Shown here: positions 35,700 through 48,817 of the stretch, one piece after another
Position numbering within the stretch: position 1 is the first letter of the stretch
Layout of the letters: the number at the start of each line of letters is the position of its first letter
Assembly (NCBI RefSeq): GCF_042453785.1
Contig: NC_091661.1
Span: 28,325,501-28,389,500 of the forward strand
Length of the DNA: 64,000 nucleotides
Direction of reading: 5' to 3'
From: Malus domestica
Lineage: Eukaryota > Streptophyta > Magnoliopsida > Rosales > Rosaceae
Notes under the pieces: model-generated
Told to the model about the DNA's origin: nothing
Seen by the model: only the letters and a program-made list of their open reading frames with translations
Database searches by the model: none
Program-made: the position numbers and the translations under genes

Positions 35700-36265
35700 A
35701 TCAGATGTTCGAAGATTAGGTGTCTACTACAAAACTAAATCATCCAAAACTCCAAATAAGTACCGTTTATAAGTTCATTTGAAATATGTAATCAGGTAAA
35801 TTATGCAGAGCTTATCATAATCTTGCTTCTTGGTAACGAGAACGAAGCGTGTCTTGATAATCTTGCTTCGTTCTCGTGACCAGAAAACAAGACTTAGATT
35901 ATACAAATGAATAGACAAAGGAGGAACACAATGACAACCATTTGAAACGCATTCGAACAGAATGAAGCAAAATTTAGAAACAATTAGCATAAACACCAAC
36001 CAAATTCAATTGAAGATTTCAATCTCTTAATTCTCTACAACGCGTAACTGACATAAACATATAAATCGAAGGAAACAAAGCTTAAGCGTCTTGCAAAAAG
36101 CACTTCTATTAAATGATGAAATAGGCTCAGGCGTGCATATCCATACCAAAATCTCAGCTCAAGAAATTGCAAACACTACAAAGTCTTTAAAACAAAAATT
36201 AAAATAGAACAGACAAGCTCATTATCCAAATAACTAGGAAAGCTACTCTGAAACGGGTAGACAGT
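35700..36265. other. Region between the frameshifted relic and the RPS20 stop
   Basis: It contains a perfect 13-bp inverted repeat (acgagaacgaagc .. gcttcgttctcgt, about 35838-35879) and the 3' UTR of RPS20 (minus strand). No gene. Confidence 0.5.
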
Positions 36266-37189
<924 letters not shown>

Positions 37190-37493
37190 TTTCTTCAACC
37201 TAACTCTTCGCTTTCCTGTATAATCAAAACAATAATCCAACGATTAATCACAGATTTTACACCTAAACTATAAAAAATGGGGACTAAAAATTACTCAATT
37301 TCACTAACTCCCGGTGGAAATAACTGAAGCAAATAAACAGTGAGAGATATAGAGAGAAAGCGAGAGAGAGAGAGAGCGGAGGGGGCGGACCTTGGTGGCT
37401 GCGGGGGTGAGGGAGGCGCTGCGGGGCTGCGGTACGTCTCTCTGAGCGATGGGAGGAAGGAGGCAGTGTTTGTGAGAGATTATAAAGGGGGCA

Positions 37494-37609
37494 TTAGGGT
37501 TTTTGCCATGTCTGACAGGTGTGATGCCGGACGGGTCGGGTTGAAGATTTTTATGACGAAGGTTCAAATCATATGAGTTCGGCCCAAACTACCTTTCTTG
37601 GTTGGCCCA
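37494..37609 (-). promoter_or_regulatory. RPS20 promoter: telobox and two site II motifs
   Basis: On the minus strand an AAACCCTAA telobox lies at 37494-37502. Two TGGGCC site II elements lie at 37581-37587 and 37604-37610. This pair of motifs is typical of plant ribosomal-protein and other growth-linked promoters. Confidence 0.75.
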
Positions 37610-37610
37610 A

Positions 37611-38320
37611 AGACTTTCATACAGGTTGCCTAAAATAAATTGAGATGTCATTGTGTCAGTACTTTTAAGTTTGAAGAGTTTTCATACTTCAATTATTAAC
37701 TAGCCACTCGGTTTTAAGAGAAACTTACCTACAAGCAATACTCAAAGTCAATCTTGAACTTATGTGTTTTTAACTTTTTCACATAACAGCGTAACTGATT
37801 TAAAATACACCGCACCAAATCCCTAACGCATTTAGATCTTGAGTTGAGCTCAAGTGGCTTTAGTTTTGTTACATTATTTTTAAATAAAAAACTTAAAGAA
37901 TGTCACTAGTTTTTAACTGTTAGATCCTAGTCATTGTGTATTAAACCAAAGATCTAACGACCAAAACCCTGAGTATAGATTCCCTCGAAACATACAAAAA
38001 AATACCATGATTTATTATACTTTTCTCATCTTGGCGTTTTATTTGACTTGGGTTTCTTAGAAAACCTGTAAATCAAGCGCAAAAATGTACCAAAGGAATC
38101 CATGGTTAATTTTCCATAAAGATACCACAAACGCACACCATAGAATTCATAGAAAGGGATCATGGTACTTGTCACAAAATCCCTAGTCCTGTGATGTCAC
38201 AGACTAACAGAGTTAGGACAATTTGTTTGCATATACAGCAAGATTCGATCGCATAACAAGAAAGTGACACGGGTTAAAGGCAGCACTTGAACGAGATGAA
38301 ACTTGAAAGGAGAATGAATT
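37611..38320. other. Intergenic between RPS20 promoter and ICln 3' end
   Basis: AT-rich, no gene. The 3' UTR of ICln (minus strand) must lie in the right part. Confidence 0.5.
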
Positions 38321-39974
38321 TTAATGGCGGCCACTGTCGGTTTCATGCTCCATTTCTTCTGCATCCTCAAATCGTTGATCGTTGATCTGAAGCTGCAAAG
38401 GAGATGAAAATGTGATCAATACAAGGGGACCAATTCTGCCCCAGTATTAAATGGTTATTCAAAGGCTTACCTCAAGCACAGTACGAGCTAGGTCATGATC
38501 CCCGTTAGATTGACCAATTGAGTTTGAAGGATTTTGAGGAACAGGCCACTCAGAATCGTCCTCTGAAAATACGCCACATTCAAAACGAAGACATCATACA
38601 TAACAGAATATTTCGTGTTAGACATATTGACACATGACTTGATATAAATGTTCCATGGTGCATTACATACCAACTGCCTCATCTTCCAACTGATCGGCGC
38701 TAAAAATCCAATTATGCTCTTCTTCCCCTTCTAAAGAAAGATCAAAAGCATAATATTAGGGTGCAATGAAGCAAACATAACGAATATCATTCAAAAAAAA
38801 AACAAAATATGTAAAAGAAAAATAACCGGGGAATTGAAAAACTGTACAAACCTTGAATTGGTTCTGGATTAAGCTCAGCACACTCACAAAATACCTCAAA
38901 CAGAGAATCCACTGCCACATGAAAAACAAGAAGCTAGTACCCTTCACCAGAGAAATTCTAACAAAATCAAGACAGTAGAGAGAGAGATACACTGGTTAGG
39001 ATCTGAAGGAACGAGCCTCATCTCTGTGACCTTGGATAAATCTAAGTCACCATTGCGTTCTGAATCCAAACCATCAGACTCATCCTCGTCATCCTCAGTT
39101 TCAATCTATAATGTTCAAAACTTTAATCAGAAAACCAATGCACAAAAGAAACTGTGAAATTACATATTGAAGTTAACGATCGGTCAGGAGACACAGGGCC
39201 GATGTATGGTAAAGACACACAACCATGAATACAAAACCAAGCAAGCAAGTGATTCTTGTGTAATATATATCTCATTCGCACAATGTGTAAAGAATGTTCT
39301 TAAAGATTGCAGAATTGATCTCAGAACATCATTCTAAACTTATTCAGAGTTCATATAGAACAAGCAAAAAGAATTGATAAAGAAATCGAAAGAACAAATA
39401 AAGAGGTTAGTGTTCAGAGAACAAGATAAATTTCCCTTGCAAACTGAAGTTTCACATCACGCAATTAGGACAAAGTACACTTCAGAAAAGAAAAAAAAGT
39501 CCATATTGCTGCTGGAGTGCATTGCTAAATATGAAAACATGTACCTGAGTGTATAAACAAGGAGAGGTGTAGGCCTCTGGGTCTCTGGATACAGCGTGCA
39601 GTGATATAGACAAGAAGTCCAAAGCATAACCTTTCGCCTTGTCAGTGTCACTCAACCAAATCACTTGCCTAAAAAATCCCAACTGACTGTTCAAATGGAT
39701 TCTAATTTGTCTAGGGGGGCGGGGTGGGGGAATTTGACCATCCCTTTCAAATGGATTCTAATCCCGGCTAACAGTTTAAATTAATGAGAGAGAAAATGAC
39801 ATACTTGGTGGAGATATATAGAGTGCCAGGGAACTCAGGGGGCTGATTGCCGAGGACAATAGAAACACCAGGCCGAACATGCATCAGCTCCTCACCATTC
39901 ACCGCATCCAAAACTGGTTCATCAACACCGTTTCTTTCAACTCGAGCAGTGAATTCTTTAATCCCTGCTACCAT
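38321..39974 (-). CDS. ICLN: ICln: chloride conductance regulator / methylosome subunit
   Basis: Seven exons on the minus strand: 39974-39805, 39668-39545, 39105-38991, 38911-38852, 38730-38671, 38562-38471, 38392-38321. They join in frame to 230 aa. Exon 3 must use the GTATCT donor after 38991 to stay in frame. The N-terminal half is the PH-like ICln domain (GVSIVLGNQPPEFPGTLYIS, QVIWLSDTDKAKGYALDFLSISLHA). An acidic loop (ETEDDEDESDG) and an acidic C-terminal tail follow, as is usual for the family. ICln is known as the PRMT5-complex chaperone that delivers Sm proteins for snRNP assembly. Confidence 0.94.
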
Positions 39975-40488
39975 TTTGCTTGCTCACTCGGGTTTCTTCC
40001 TTTGCATTTTCAAAACAAAAAATGATGTTGATAGACAGCACATGATCACTAAATTACTCCAATAAATTGTAATATACATACATACATACACACACATTGT
40101 ATATATATACATACATACTTACGAGCCACTAATTCATCACAAAGAAGCAATTAATTAACTTAAACAAACTAATCTGCAACCCATATGAGTAGTTGAAGTT
40201 AACCAATAAAATGGGAGCGGTCAAGCAAAGTAAAAAGGGGCAATTTGATTCTTATATTTTCCCACCAATTTTCTCAGAAACCAAACAGTAAAACTAACGG
40301 GAAAACTATCGAACCCCCAAGGATTGAATTTTGTTCAAAATTATCGGAACAATGAACAATGAATGAACAGTTAACGAACCGATTTACAGAAATATAAAGC
40401 AAGATGAATTCAAACAAAAAAAATAAAAAATGGGTGAGGATGATTTGGTACCTGGGAAGAGACACAGACTTCGGTTTCTTTGATTTTC

Positions 40489-40646
40489 TAGGGTTTTACT
40501 AATTTTTTTCTTTCAGGGTTTAAAGCGCCAATTTTTTTTTCTCAACCCAAAAAACCGCCACTTTTTCCACCGGTGCGGGCTTCTGGGTTCAAGCTGGAGT
40601 ATTGGACCGTTGGAAGCTGGCTCGGGCTAGTATTTATCGCGGCCCA
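40489..40646 (-). promoter_or_regulatory. ICln promoter/leader motifs
   Basis: On the minus strand there is a telobox-like aaaaccctaga (about 40488-40498), aaaccctgaaa (about 40515) and a TGGGCC site II element (40641-40647). This resembles the RPS20 promoter next door and suggests shared growth-linked control. Confidence 0.5.
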
Positions 40647-40688
40647 ACCCTTTTATTGTTTCTGTTTTGTTTGATAATTCGGTCCTTT

Positions 40689-40859
40689 AATTTTTTTTTT
40701 AATACATCGACATTTTTACACTAAAAAAATAAGGAGTTCGGCTAAGCCACACAATGGAAAACCTAATTTGTTATCGAATTCTCCATCCACAAGATTTGAA
40801 CCTAAGACGTCTCACTTCCAAGCGAAGAAAAATATCACCAGATCGTAGTACTGAGTGAC
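40689..40859 (-). mobile_element. tRNA-derived SINE with 13-bp target duplication
   Basis: On the minus strand there is an A-box-like region near the start (tactacgatctggtgat), a B-box ttaggttcaaatctt and an A-rich tail (the T run at about 40689-40700 on the plus strand). The duplication aattcggtccttt lies at 40676-40688 and 40860-40872. It sits directly upstream of the ICln promoter motifs. Confidence 0.82.
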
Positions 40860-40872
40860 AATTCGGTCCTTT

Positions 40873-42090
40873 TATTAACTATATTTTATTTTGAACTAAT
40901 ATAAATTAGCATAAGTGAATTTGAAAAGAAAGAAAAAAAACACGACCATCATACAATGTGTTAGATGTTGTCCAATTTAATACGTTCAGTTTCAACATTT
41001 TTAAATTCACTAAACATCGATAAAAAATATTAACTCAATTTAATTGAAATAGTCAAGTTCAGGTTGAACTACGACGGGCTTCATTGCTTGGGTGATGTTT
41101 GTGTGGTAATAGGAAAGCTCATTATCTTCCTGGCATCCAACATGGAGGCTGGAGAGCACCGCTGGGGAAGATGCGCCAAATCAACAAAGCCTAAGGTATT
41201 GATACCTTGTTGGATAAAAAGAAGTCCAAAAAGTAAATTTAAAAGCCAGTTGCGGCGATTAAAAAGCCACCCACGAATCGAAACCATAAATTTGTTGTTG
41301 TAAAATTGTATGAAATTGTCATTCGGGTGTCTCAATTTTCAAGTTTTCATAGTTTGGGAAAATTGTATCATTTGTTGTGAGTTGAAACACATTTACAGAG
41401 ATAATAATTATATGGTAGATCAGTTGACAAACTGGAGTTTTAATATGAATATTGGCGTCCATGTGTTTGATAAGCCTCCTGCTTAGATTGGATCATCGCT
41501 CATGGATGATGAAGTCTCTCGAACTTATTTGGTTTCTTATTGTAAGTTAGCTTTGGATTGCATTCCTCATTTCTTTACAAAAAAAACAATGAATTATTAT
41601 TATTATATCATCTGCCATCATCTAGCTTGTCTTACATAATTACAGAGAGACAAGAAATTGTGCTCAAAACTCATCATTTTTGTCTCTTTTTAAACAAATG
41701 AATGAATCTGTATGCACGCATCTAAAAGGTGACGACGCCATTTCAATGGAAAATTAATTGCAAGACAGAAGTGGAATGAAAACTTCTTAGTTTAGTACCT
41801 TGACATAACTTTTTCTAAATAAATTTGAAAACTTTCCAATCTAATTTACCATCATCTCTATGATGGCATGAATTTGAAGCATATTATATTAGATTTAGAA
41901 TAATAAAAGAAATATTTTTTGTTTTAATCTCTTGGTCGAGAATACGATGAATGTGAAATTTTTTATGGTAAATTATGCATAAACCGTCTTTATTCAAATG
42001 GATTCTTATTTTTTGGTAAAAACGAGAACTAGTTGTGGGGCTTATTATATATCAAACTTCAATAATCCAAACATTTTTTTTTTTTAATTC
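40873..42090. other. Intergenic, nothing recognised
   Basis: AT-rich. A GC-richer patch at 41065-41300 is open on both strands for about 80 codons but matches no family I know. No splice-supported gene. Confidence 0.45.
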
Positions 42091-42474
42091 TTCATTCATA
42101 GATTGAACTCCGCCGTGTAAGTTTATCTTACATTGCCGGTCCCAAGCCCGGATAAAGGAGAAGGGGGAGGGCGTCAGGTAGTCGACAGCCGGCACTCCAT
42201 GATTACGTCGAATCCTTATGAAAATGAATCCAGAACGAAATCGCGCTAAAGCTAGGGCGTCACCCGTAAGTGGCGCGCTGTGTGGCCCGAGCACAGTGAT
42301 AAGTGAGCAAGGGTCGCTGTATCTCCATCGGCACCCGGATGCAGTGTTAAATGAGCAATGGGGCTATAGAAACTTCTTTTCGAACGACTCCACACACAAA
42401 AGAAGTACTTTGATCCTATTAGACGGGGAAGGGTGAAGAAGCTAGGACAGAAGGGTAGAGTTCAAGAGAGCAAA

Positions 42475-45327
42475 ATGCGTTTAGGAACGTGGAATATAGG
42501 AACCTTGACGGGAAAATCTATGGAAGTAGTAGAAGTTATGGTGAGGAGAAGGATAAATATTATGTGCCTACAAGAAACTAAGTGGGTTGGTCGTAAGGCA
42601 AAGGATCTAGAAAACTCAGGGTTTAAACTATGGTATTCGGGCACAAATAGAACGAGAAACGGTGTTGGCATCATTGTGGACAAGACCTTGACACAAGATG
42701 TTGTAGATGTCAAGAGGGTAGGAGATAGAATCATGGCAATCAAGATTGTAATAGGACAAGAACTTATCAATGTGATTAGTGCGTACGCACCTCAAGTAGG
42801 GTTGGATACGAGTTCGAAGGAGAAATTTTGGGATGACCTTGGAGACTTGGTGCAAGGAATTGCTCAGACGGAGAAGTTATTTATAGGAGGAGATTTAAAT
42901 GGACACGTGGGCAGGGAGACAGGCAACTATGGAGGTTTTCATGGTGGCCATGGTTTTGGGGAGAGAAACGAGGATGGGGAAGCTATCTTGGATTTTGCAA
43001 TGGCATATGATCTCTTCTTAGCCAACACATTCTTTAAGAAGAGAGAAGAACATGTGATCACCTACAAGAGTGGGTCGTCAAAAACACAAATAGATTTTCT
43101 TCTAATGAGGAAAGGGGATCGTATAACTTGTAAGGATTGCAAAGTTATACCAGGAGAGAGCGTGGCTAATCAACATCGCTTGTTGGTGATGGATGTACAT
43201 ATCAAAAGAGTGAGAAAAAAAGAACAAGACTTGGAAGTGCCCAAGGACTAGATGGTGGAATCTAAAAGAAGAAAAATAAGCCATTTTCAAAGAGAAAGTA
43301 ATCACCCAGTGTGTGTGGGATAGAGAGGGGGAAGCTAACCAAATGTGGGATTTCATGGCTAGTTGTATCCGAAAAGTAGCAAAAGAGGTATTATGAGAGT
43401 CCAAGAGCTTTGCCCCACACCAAAAGGAATCTTGGTGGTGGAATAAGGAGGTACAAACAAAGGTGAAGGCTAAGAAGGAATGCTGTAAAGCCTTATATAA
43501 GGATAAGACCGATGAAAATGGTAAAAGGTATAGAAAAGCGAAGCAAGAGGAGAAGAAAGCTGTGAGAGAAGCTAAGTTAGCGGCTTATGACGATATGTAT
43601 AAGCGACTAGATACCAAAGAAGGAGAGTTGGATATCTATAAACTAGCTAGAGCAAGGGAAAAGAAGACAAGGGACCTAAATCAAGTGAGGTGCATCAAGG
43701 ATGAGGATGGAAAGGTTCTTGCTACAGAGAACGCGGTTAAAGACAGATGGAAATGTTATTTTCATAATCTTTTCAATGAAGGACATGAAAGGAGTGCTTC
43801 TTTAGGGGAGTTGAGTAACTCAGAAGAGTGTAGAAACTACTCTTTTTATCGTAGAATCCGGAAGGAAGAAGTGGTTGTAGATTTGAAGAAGATGAAGCAT
43901 AGAAAAGCAGTAGGCCCAGACGATATACCAATCGAAGTGTGGAAAGTTTTGGGAGAGACAGGTATAACATGGCTCACTGACCTTTTCAATAGGATTTTGA
44001 AAACGAAGAAGATGCCAAATGAGTGGCGAACGAGAACTTTGGTGCCTATCTACAAGAATAAGGGCGATGTACAAAATTGCATGAACTATAGGGGTATTAA
44101 GCTAATGAGTCATACAATGAAGCTCTGGGAGTCATTGAGCATAGATTGAGGTAAGAGACACGGGTTTCGGACAACCAATTCGGGTTCATGCCAGGGCGCT
44201 CAACCATGGAGGCAATCTATCTCTTACGAAGATTGATGGAAAGATATAGAGATGGGAAAAAGGATTTACACATGGTCTTTATAGATTTGGAAAAAGCGTA
44301 TGATAAGGTCCCAAGAGACATTCTTTGGAAGATTTTAGAGAAGAAAGGAGTACGAGTAGCATATATCCAAGCTATACAGGATATGTATGAAGGAGCAAAG
44401 ACTTCCGTAAGAACTCATAAAGGACAAACCGAAAGCTTTCCCATAACTGTAGGATTACATCAAGGCTCATCCTTAAGTCCTTACCTTTTTGCGTTGGTAA
44501 TGGATGAGTTAACAGGACATATTCAAGATGATATTCCTTGGTGTATGCTTTTCGCAGACGATATAGTGTTGATAGATGAAACTCAGGAAGGGGTAAATGC
44601 AAAGCTTAACCTTTGGAGAGAAGTGTTGGAATCTAAAGGTATTCGCCTAAGCCGATCAAAGACAGACTATATGGAGTGCAAGTTCAGTGCAAATGGAGGC
44701 CAAAACGAGTTAGGGGTGAGGATCGGAGATCAAGAAATACCAAAGAGCGACCGTTTTCGTTACCTAGGATCTATCTTGCAAAAGAACGGAGAATTAGATG
44801 AAGATCTCAACCATAGAATACAAGCTGGATGGATGAAGTGGAAGAGTGTATCCGGCGTGTTGTGTGATCGCCGTATGCCACTGAAGCTCAAGGGAAAATT
44901 TTATAGGACGGCAATAAGGCTAGCGATGCTGTATGGCACAAAATGTTGGGCGGTGAAGCATCAACACGTACACAAAATGGGTGTAGCGGAGATGAGGATG
45001 CTTCGTTGGATGTGTGGGCACACGAGAAAGGATAAGATTAGGAATGAGGATATCCGGGGTAAAGTAGGAGTAGCCGAAATTGAAGGAAAGATGAGAGAAA
45101 ATCGGTTACGGTGGTTTGGACATGTGCAAAGAAGACCTACTGACGCTCTGATTAGAAGATGCGACTATGGGACAGAGGTTCAGGGCCGAAGGGGTAGAGG
45201 AAGACCTAGGAAAACTTTGGAAGAGACCCTAAGAAAAGACTTAGAGTACTTGGATCTAACAGAGGACATGACACAGGACAGAACACAATGGCGTTCTAAG
45301 ATTCATATAGCCGATCCCACTCAGTGA
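42475..45327 (+). pseudogene. RTE-type LINE polyprotein (endonuclease + reverse transcriptase), broken
   Basis: An AP-type endonuclease lies at 42475-43251 (LGTWNIGTLTGKS, LQETKWVG, GGDLNGH, a late IDFLL, and QHRLLVMD). The reverse transcriptase lies at 43463-44149 and 44188-45327 ([37 protein letters not shown], and FADD in place of the commoner YADD). The frame is lost near 43230-43260 and near 44130, and there is a stop near 43396. The copy is inactive. A GC-rich leader with cggtcccaagcccggataaa before the ORF is typical of plant RTE elements, so the 5' end appears complete. Confidence 0.9.
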
Positions 45328-45612
45328 CTTGGATTTTCCAAGTCTCCAACCGAGAAGTTTTCCTCACTCGGGAAATTAAGGGAACACTACCTCAACCTAC
45401 ATGCTCCACTCACAAAGCTTCAACATACAAGCTTCAACAAAAGAAAATTCAAAGAACTTAGCGAAGAAAGCTTTGATGTATTTAACACAATACGTTGAAA
45501 TGAAGGAAAGCTTATTTATTGATATCCCCGATAAGTTACAAATATGTACATATACTTGAGTCAAAATAAACAAACAAGAGGGAGCCTTCACAAATGTTGC
45601 TTAGGAGAAGTC

Positions 45613-46260
45613 TCAGCAGTCGGTAGAGCCCCAGAAAGAGAAGGCACCGGAGGGATCATTCGGAACCTCAGTACTGGACATAACCCTAGAAAGATGAGGC
45701 ATCAGAGGTTGATCATTTGGAGCTTCATTACGCGGTACAGCCCCAGAAGACGAAGACAATAAATGCCTTTGGAACAAACCCACAAATCTCTGATGATCAA
45801 GTAAAACCTGACCATCAGATTCCTTCATCTGGTCAAGCTTCCTCTTCATGTTTGTAGCATAGTCATGTGCGAGCCGGTGCAACTGTTTATTCTCATGCTT
45901 GAGTCCTCTAATCTCCTGTTTGAGACTCATCACTTCAGCCGCCAATGATTCAACTTGGCGGGTTCGAGCAAATAGGCGTTGGGCCATATTAGACACAGAA
46001 CCTGCACACTGAACACTGAGAGCCAGAGAATCCTTAACAGCCAACTCATCAGACCGTTTGGGAAGTAGTCTGTTATCTTTGGGAGTGAGAAGGTTCCTGG
46101 CCAATACCACAGCGGTCATATCATTCTTCATCACGGAATCCCCAACGGTAAGAGGACCAGTAGGGGAGACGAAGGATGGACGCCATATGTTGTCTGGAGA
46201 AGGCGGGGCTGCCTCTTCAACAAGGTTCAAGTCAAAACGGCGGTCGGAGGGGCCAGACAT
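45613..46260 (-). CDS. Retrotransposon antisense ORF (aORF) with coiled coil, function unknown
   Basis: 215 aa from an ATG at 46260. The N-terminus is MSGPSDRRFDLNLVEEAAPP. A heptad-rich stretch follows (RQVESLAAEVMSLKQEIRGL and HENKQLHRLAHDY), predicting a coiled coil. The C-terminus is Pro/Ser-rich. I recognise it as the protein repeated hundreds of times in Rosaceae genomes inside gypsy elements; this recognition is from memory. It is antisense to the LTR orientation. The frame is intact, which is notable in a decayed element. Confidence 0.7.
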   Translation of the reverse strand: MSGPSDRRFDLNLVEEAAPPSPDNIWRPSFVSPTGPLTVGDSVMKNDMTAVVLARNLLTPKDNRLLPKRSDELAVKDSLALSVQCAGSVSNMAQRLFARTRQVESLAAEVMSLKQEIRGLKHENKQLHRLAHDYATNMKRKLDQMKESDGQVLLDHQRFVGLFQRHLLSSSSGAVPRNEAPNDQPLMPHLSRVMSSTEVPNDPSGAFSFWGSTDC

Positions 46261-46424
46261 TTTCAAAGGTGTTGAAGAGAGAAGAGGTCGGACAAATCAA
46301 GATCTTAGAAGTGCAAGAATGGAGCTTCTACTGGTGGATATTCAAGTGTGTTTTGGAACTTAATGTCAGCCCCTATAAAAATCTGCACTCGACGAAGCTT
46401 TAGAAATCGAAGAGGTGCCTGCTC

Positions 46425-46635
46425 AGAAATCGAATAGGCATTTGCTTTCTCAAAAGCTGGGCTGCTCAGAGACCACGAGGGTCGATCTCAGAAATCGAAG
46501 AGGCGTTTGCTTTCTCAAAAGCTGGGCTACTCAAAGACCACGAAGGCCGATCTCAGAAATCGAAGAGGCTTGCTTTCTCAAAAGCTGGGCTGCTCAGAGA
46601 CCACGAGGGCCGATCTCATAAATCGAAGAGGCACC
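46425..46635. repeat. Tandem repeats, about 65-bp unit, three copies
   Basis: The unit aaatcgaagaggc + tttgctttctcaaaagctgg + gctgctcagagaccacgagg + gccgatctcag recurs three times at about 46427, 46490 and 46553, with a partial fourth. It lies within the gypsy fragment. A second set (cactgctggataattggaaa) lies at 46975 and 47190. Confidence 0.85.
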
Positions 46636-48817
46636 TACTTTTCCAGCCTTGTCAGCACCTGTCACACGCACACTCAACTTTGCGGAAATTATGGGCATTC
46701 TGTCGAAGATTTCTGGTGAAGTAGAAAGCACATGAATCGTACTGTTCAATCACCCACTTCCCACACGCAACAGTAGCTCATGGGTACCACAGATAACTTT
46801 ACCAAAGTTCTCTGACAAAGTTGAGACACGTGAAGCTTGCAGCTCCCACTACATCGCTCTGACCAAGAAGGGTAAAAGAATAGCAAATAAACAACACTAA
46901 CAAAGTTTAGACACATAAATTTTGAAGGTCTAGCTACCATATTATTACCCACAAGGGTAAAGGGACAGTACCACTGCTGGATAATTGGAAAGTCCCGGTG
47001 TGTCAACCTCTGTGCTTCGTGGCAAGGTAGACTAGCAAACATGCCCAACCTTTACTCACATTCGAGAAAACACTCCCAACAAGATTGCTTGCTCCAAAAT
47101 CGAAGAGGCACCGCCCTCCGAATCTCGAGAGCCAGACTCCCAACATGATTACTTTCTCAAAAATCGAAGAGAGGGTAAAGGAACAGTACCACTGCTGGAT
47201 AATTGGAAAGTCCATGTGTGTCAACCTCTGTGCTTCGTGGTAAGGTAGACCAGCAGGATTACTTTCTCAAAAATCGAAGAGGCATCGTTCTCCGAATCTC
47301 GAGAGTCAGATCCCTGACAGGATTGCTTGTTCGAAAACCGAAGAGGCACCACTTTCCCAACTTCAAGAGCTGGATCTCCTTGGATAAAGCTTGTCTGTAA
47401 TCTTCACACGCAACATCAGCTTTCCAGATACCACAGACCACTTTTTCAAAGTGCTCTGACAGAATTAAAACATGTGAAGCTAGCAGCTCCCACTACCGTG
47501 CTATGACCAAGCAGGGTAAAGGAATAACATTATTACTTGATGTTAGGGAGACTCCTATATATGTCGACCTCCATCCCCAACGGACAGGCAGACCTGCAAA
47601 AATGCTCAACCCTTCCTCTTATCTGAGAGGGCACTCCCAACAAAGCCTTTCGAAATATTCAGCTTTCTTTTCCCCCGATAATACCTCTGTAAACAAGCTA
47701 TACTAGAGCAAGAATAGCTCATATCATCAGGGTTAAAAGCAAGAGTATCCCATATCATGCTTTTTCCCTGTCTTTTCCTTTGGCCTTGTTCTTACCTGCA
47801 AGACAAGGAGAATGAGAGCAATCAGTCAGCACTTTGAATCAAGCTTCCAGCCAGGAACTGACTGCCTGTAACCCCTTACCTAATTACTTACCTGGCATTG
47901 CTCTCAAGTACTCATCTTCAACATCTTATGCTTCCAGGGAAGATACCACACCTGCCTGAGGAACAGATAGGGCAAGTGAGAAGGATACAAGGAAGCATGT
48001 GGAGACAAGCGTAATAGCACACGTGCCGATACATCCACTACTCTGTCAAAAGCAAAAGTATCTCATATCAGCAGGGTCGAACGTACTCTAGATTTGATGG
48101 ACTTGTTTTGACCCTCAAATTCTTCAGTCGGCCTTATACTCTGGAGGAAACCAGAAAACCCTCCAGCCCAGTTCAAGAATAAGCCAGTGGAAAGTTACTT
48201 CTTCAAAAGCAGAAGTATCCCATATCATCTATTCTCATTTTTCTTCTCTTTATCCTTCATGCTGCCTGCAAGATATGGAGAATGTGAACAATCAGCCGGA
48301 GCTCTGATTGCTTACCTTGTCTGTCACCTCTTTCAGTAGATTCCCTAGCTCGGCGACTTGGGGGACTCCTACTACATGGTTTGTATCGCGCTTGACCAAG
48401 CCTGAAACTACAAGTAAGCTTCAAGTGAAATTGATACATTACCTTGTGCATCTCCACCAGTTACAGATACCACCCATGGATGGAGGAAGAGTACTTCCAG
48501 AGAAGATGCCACATCTACCTATGAGACAGATAAGGCAAGTCAAGACGATACCACACTCCGGTACTTAGAAGTTTCGTGGTTACGAGATCATTCTCCCACA
48601 ATATTTCCTAATGTCATTTGTACTAAATCATTCACTTGTACTCACTAAAGGAGAGTTTGAACCTATGTACTTGTGTAAACCCTTCACAATTAATGAGAAC
48701 TCCTCTATTTCGTAGACGTAGCCAATCTGGGTGAACCACGTACATCTTGTGTTTGCTTTCCTATTTCTATCCATTTATATACTTATCCACACTAATGACC
48801 GAAGCAATCTAGCGAAG

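Larger units (their letters stand above)
45329..48817 (+). mobile_element. 5'-truncated gypsy (Tat-type) retrotransposon fragment
   Basis: It lacks gag-pol. It contains an antisense ORF (45613-46260), a long non-coding stretch with internal tandem repeats, and an LTR-like 3' part (about 48590-48800) with a gaaccacgtacatcttgtgt region that is also seen in the LTRs at 31468-32433. An antisense ORF between pol and the 3' LTR is a known trait of Tat-lineage gypsy elements. The lineage call is inference. Confidence 0.65.

Noticed and set aside
38990..38995. GTGTAT donor two bases earlier in ICln exon 3
   Set aside because: It would shift the next exon out of frame; the GTATCT donor keeps the NQLDSLFE reading.
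41065..41335. Open frames on both strands, possible small gene
   Set aside because: No start context, splice partner or family resemblance; neither strand reads better than the other.
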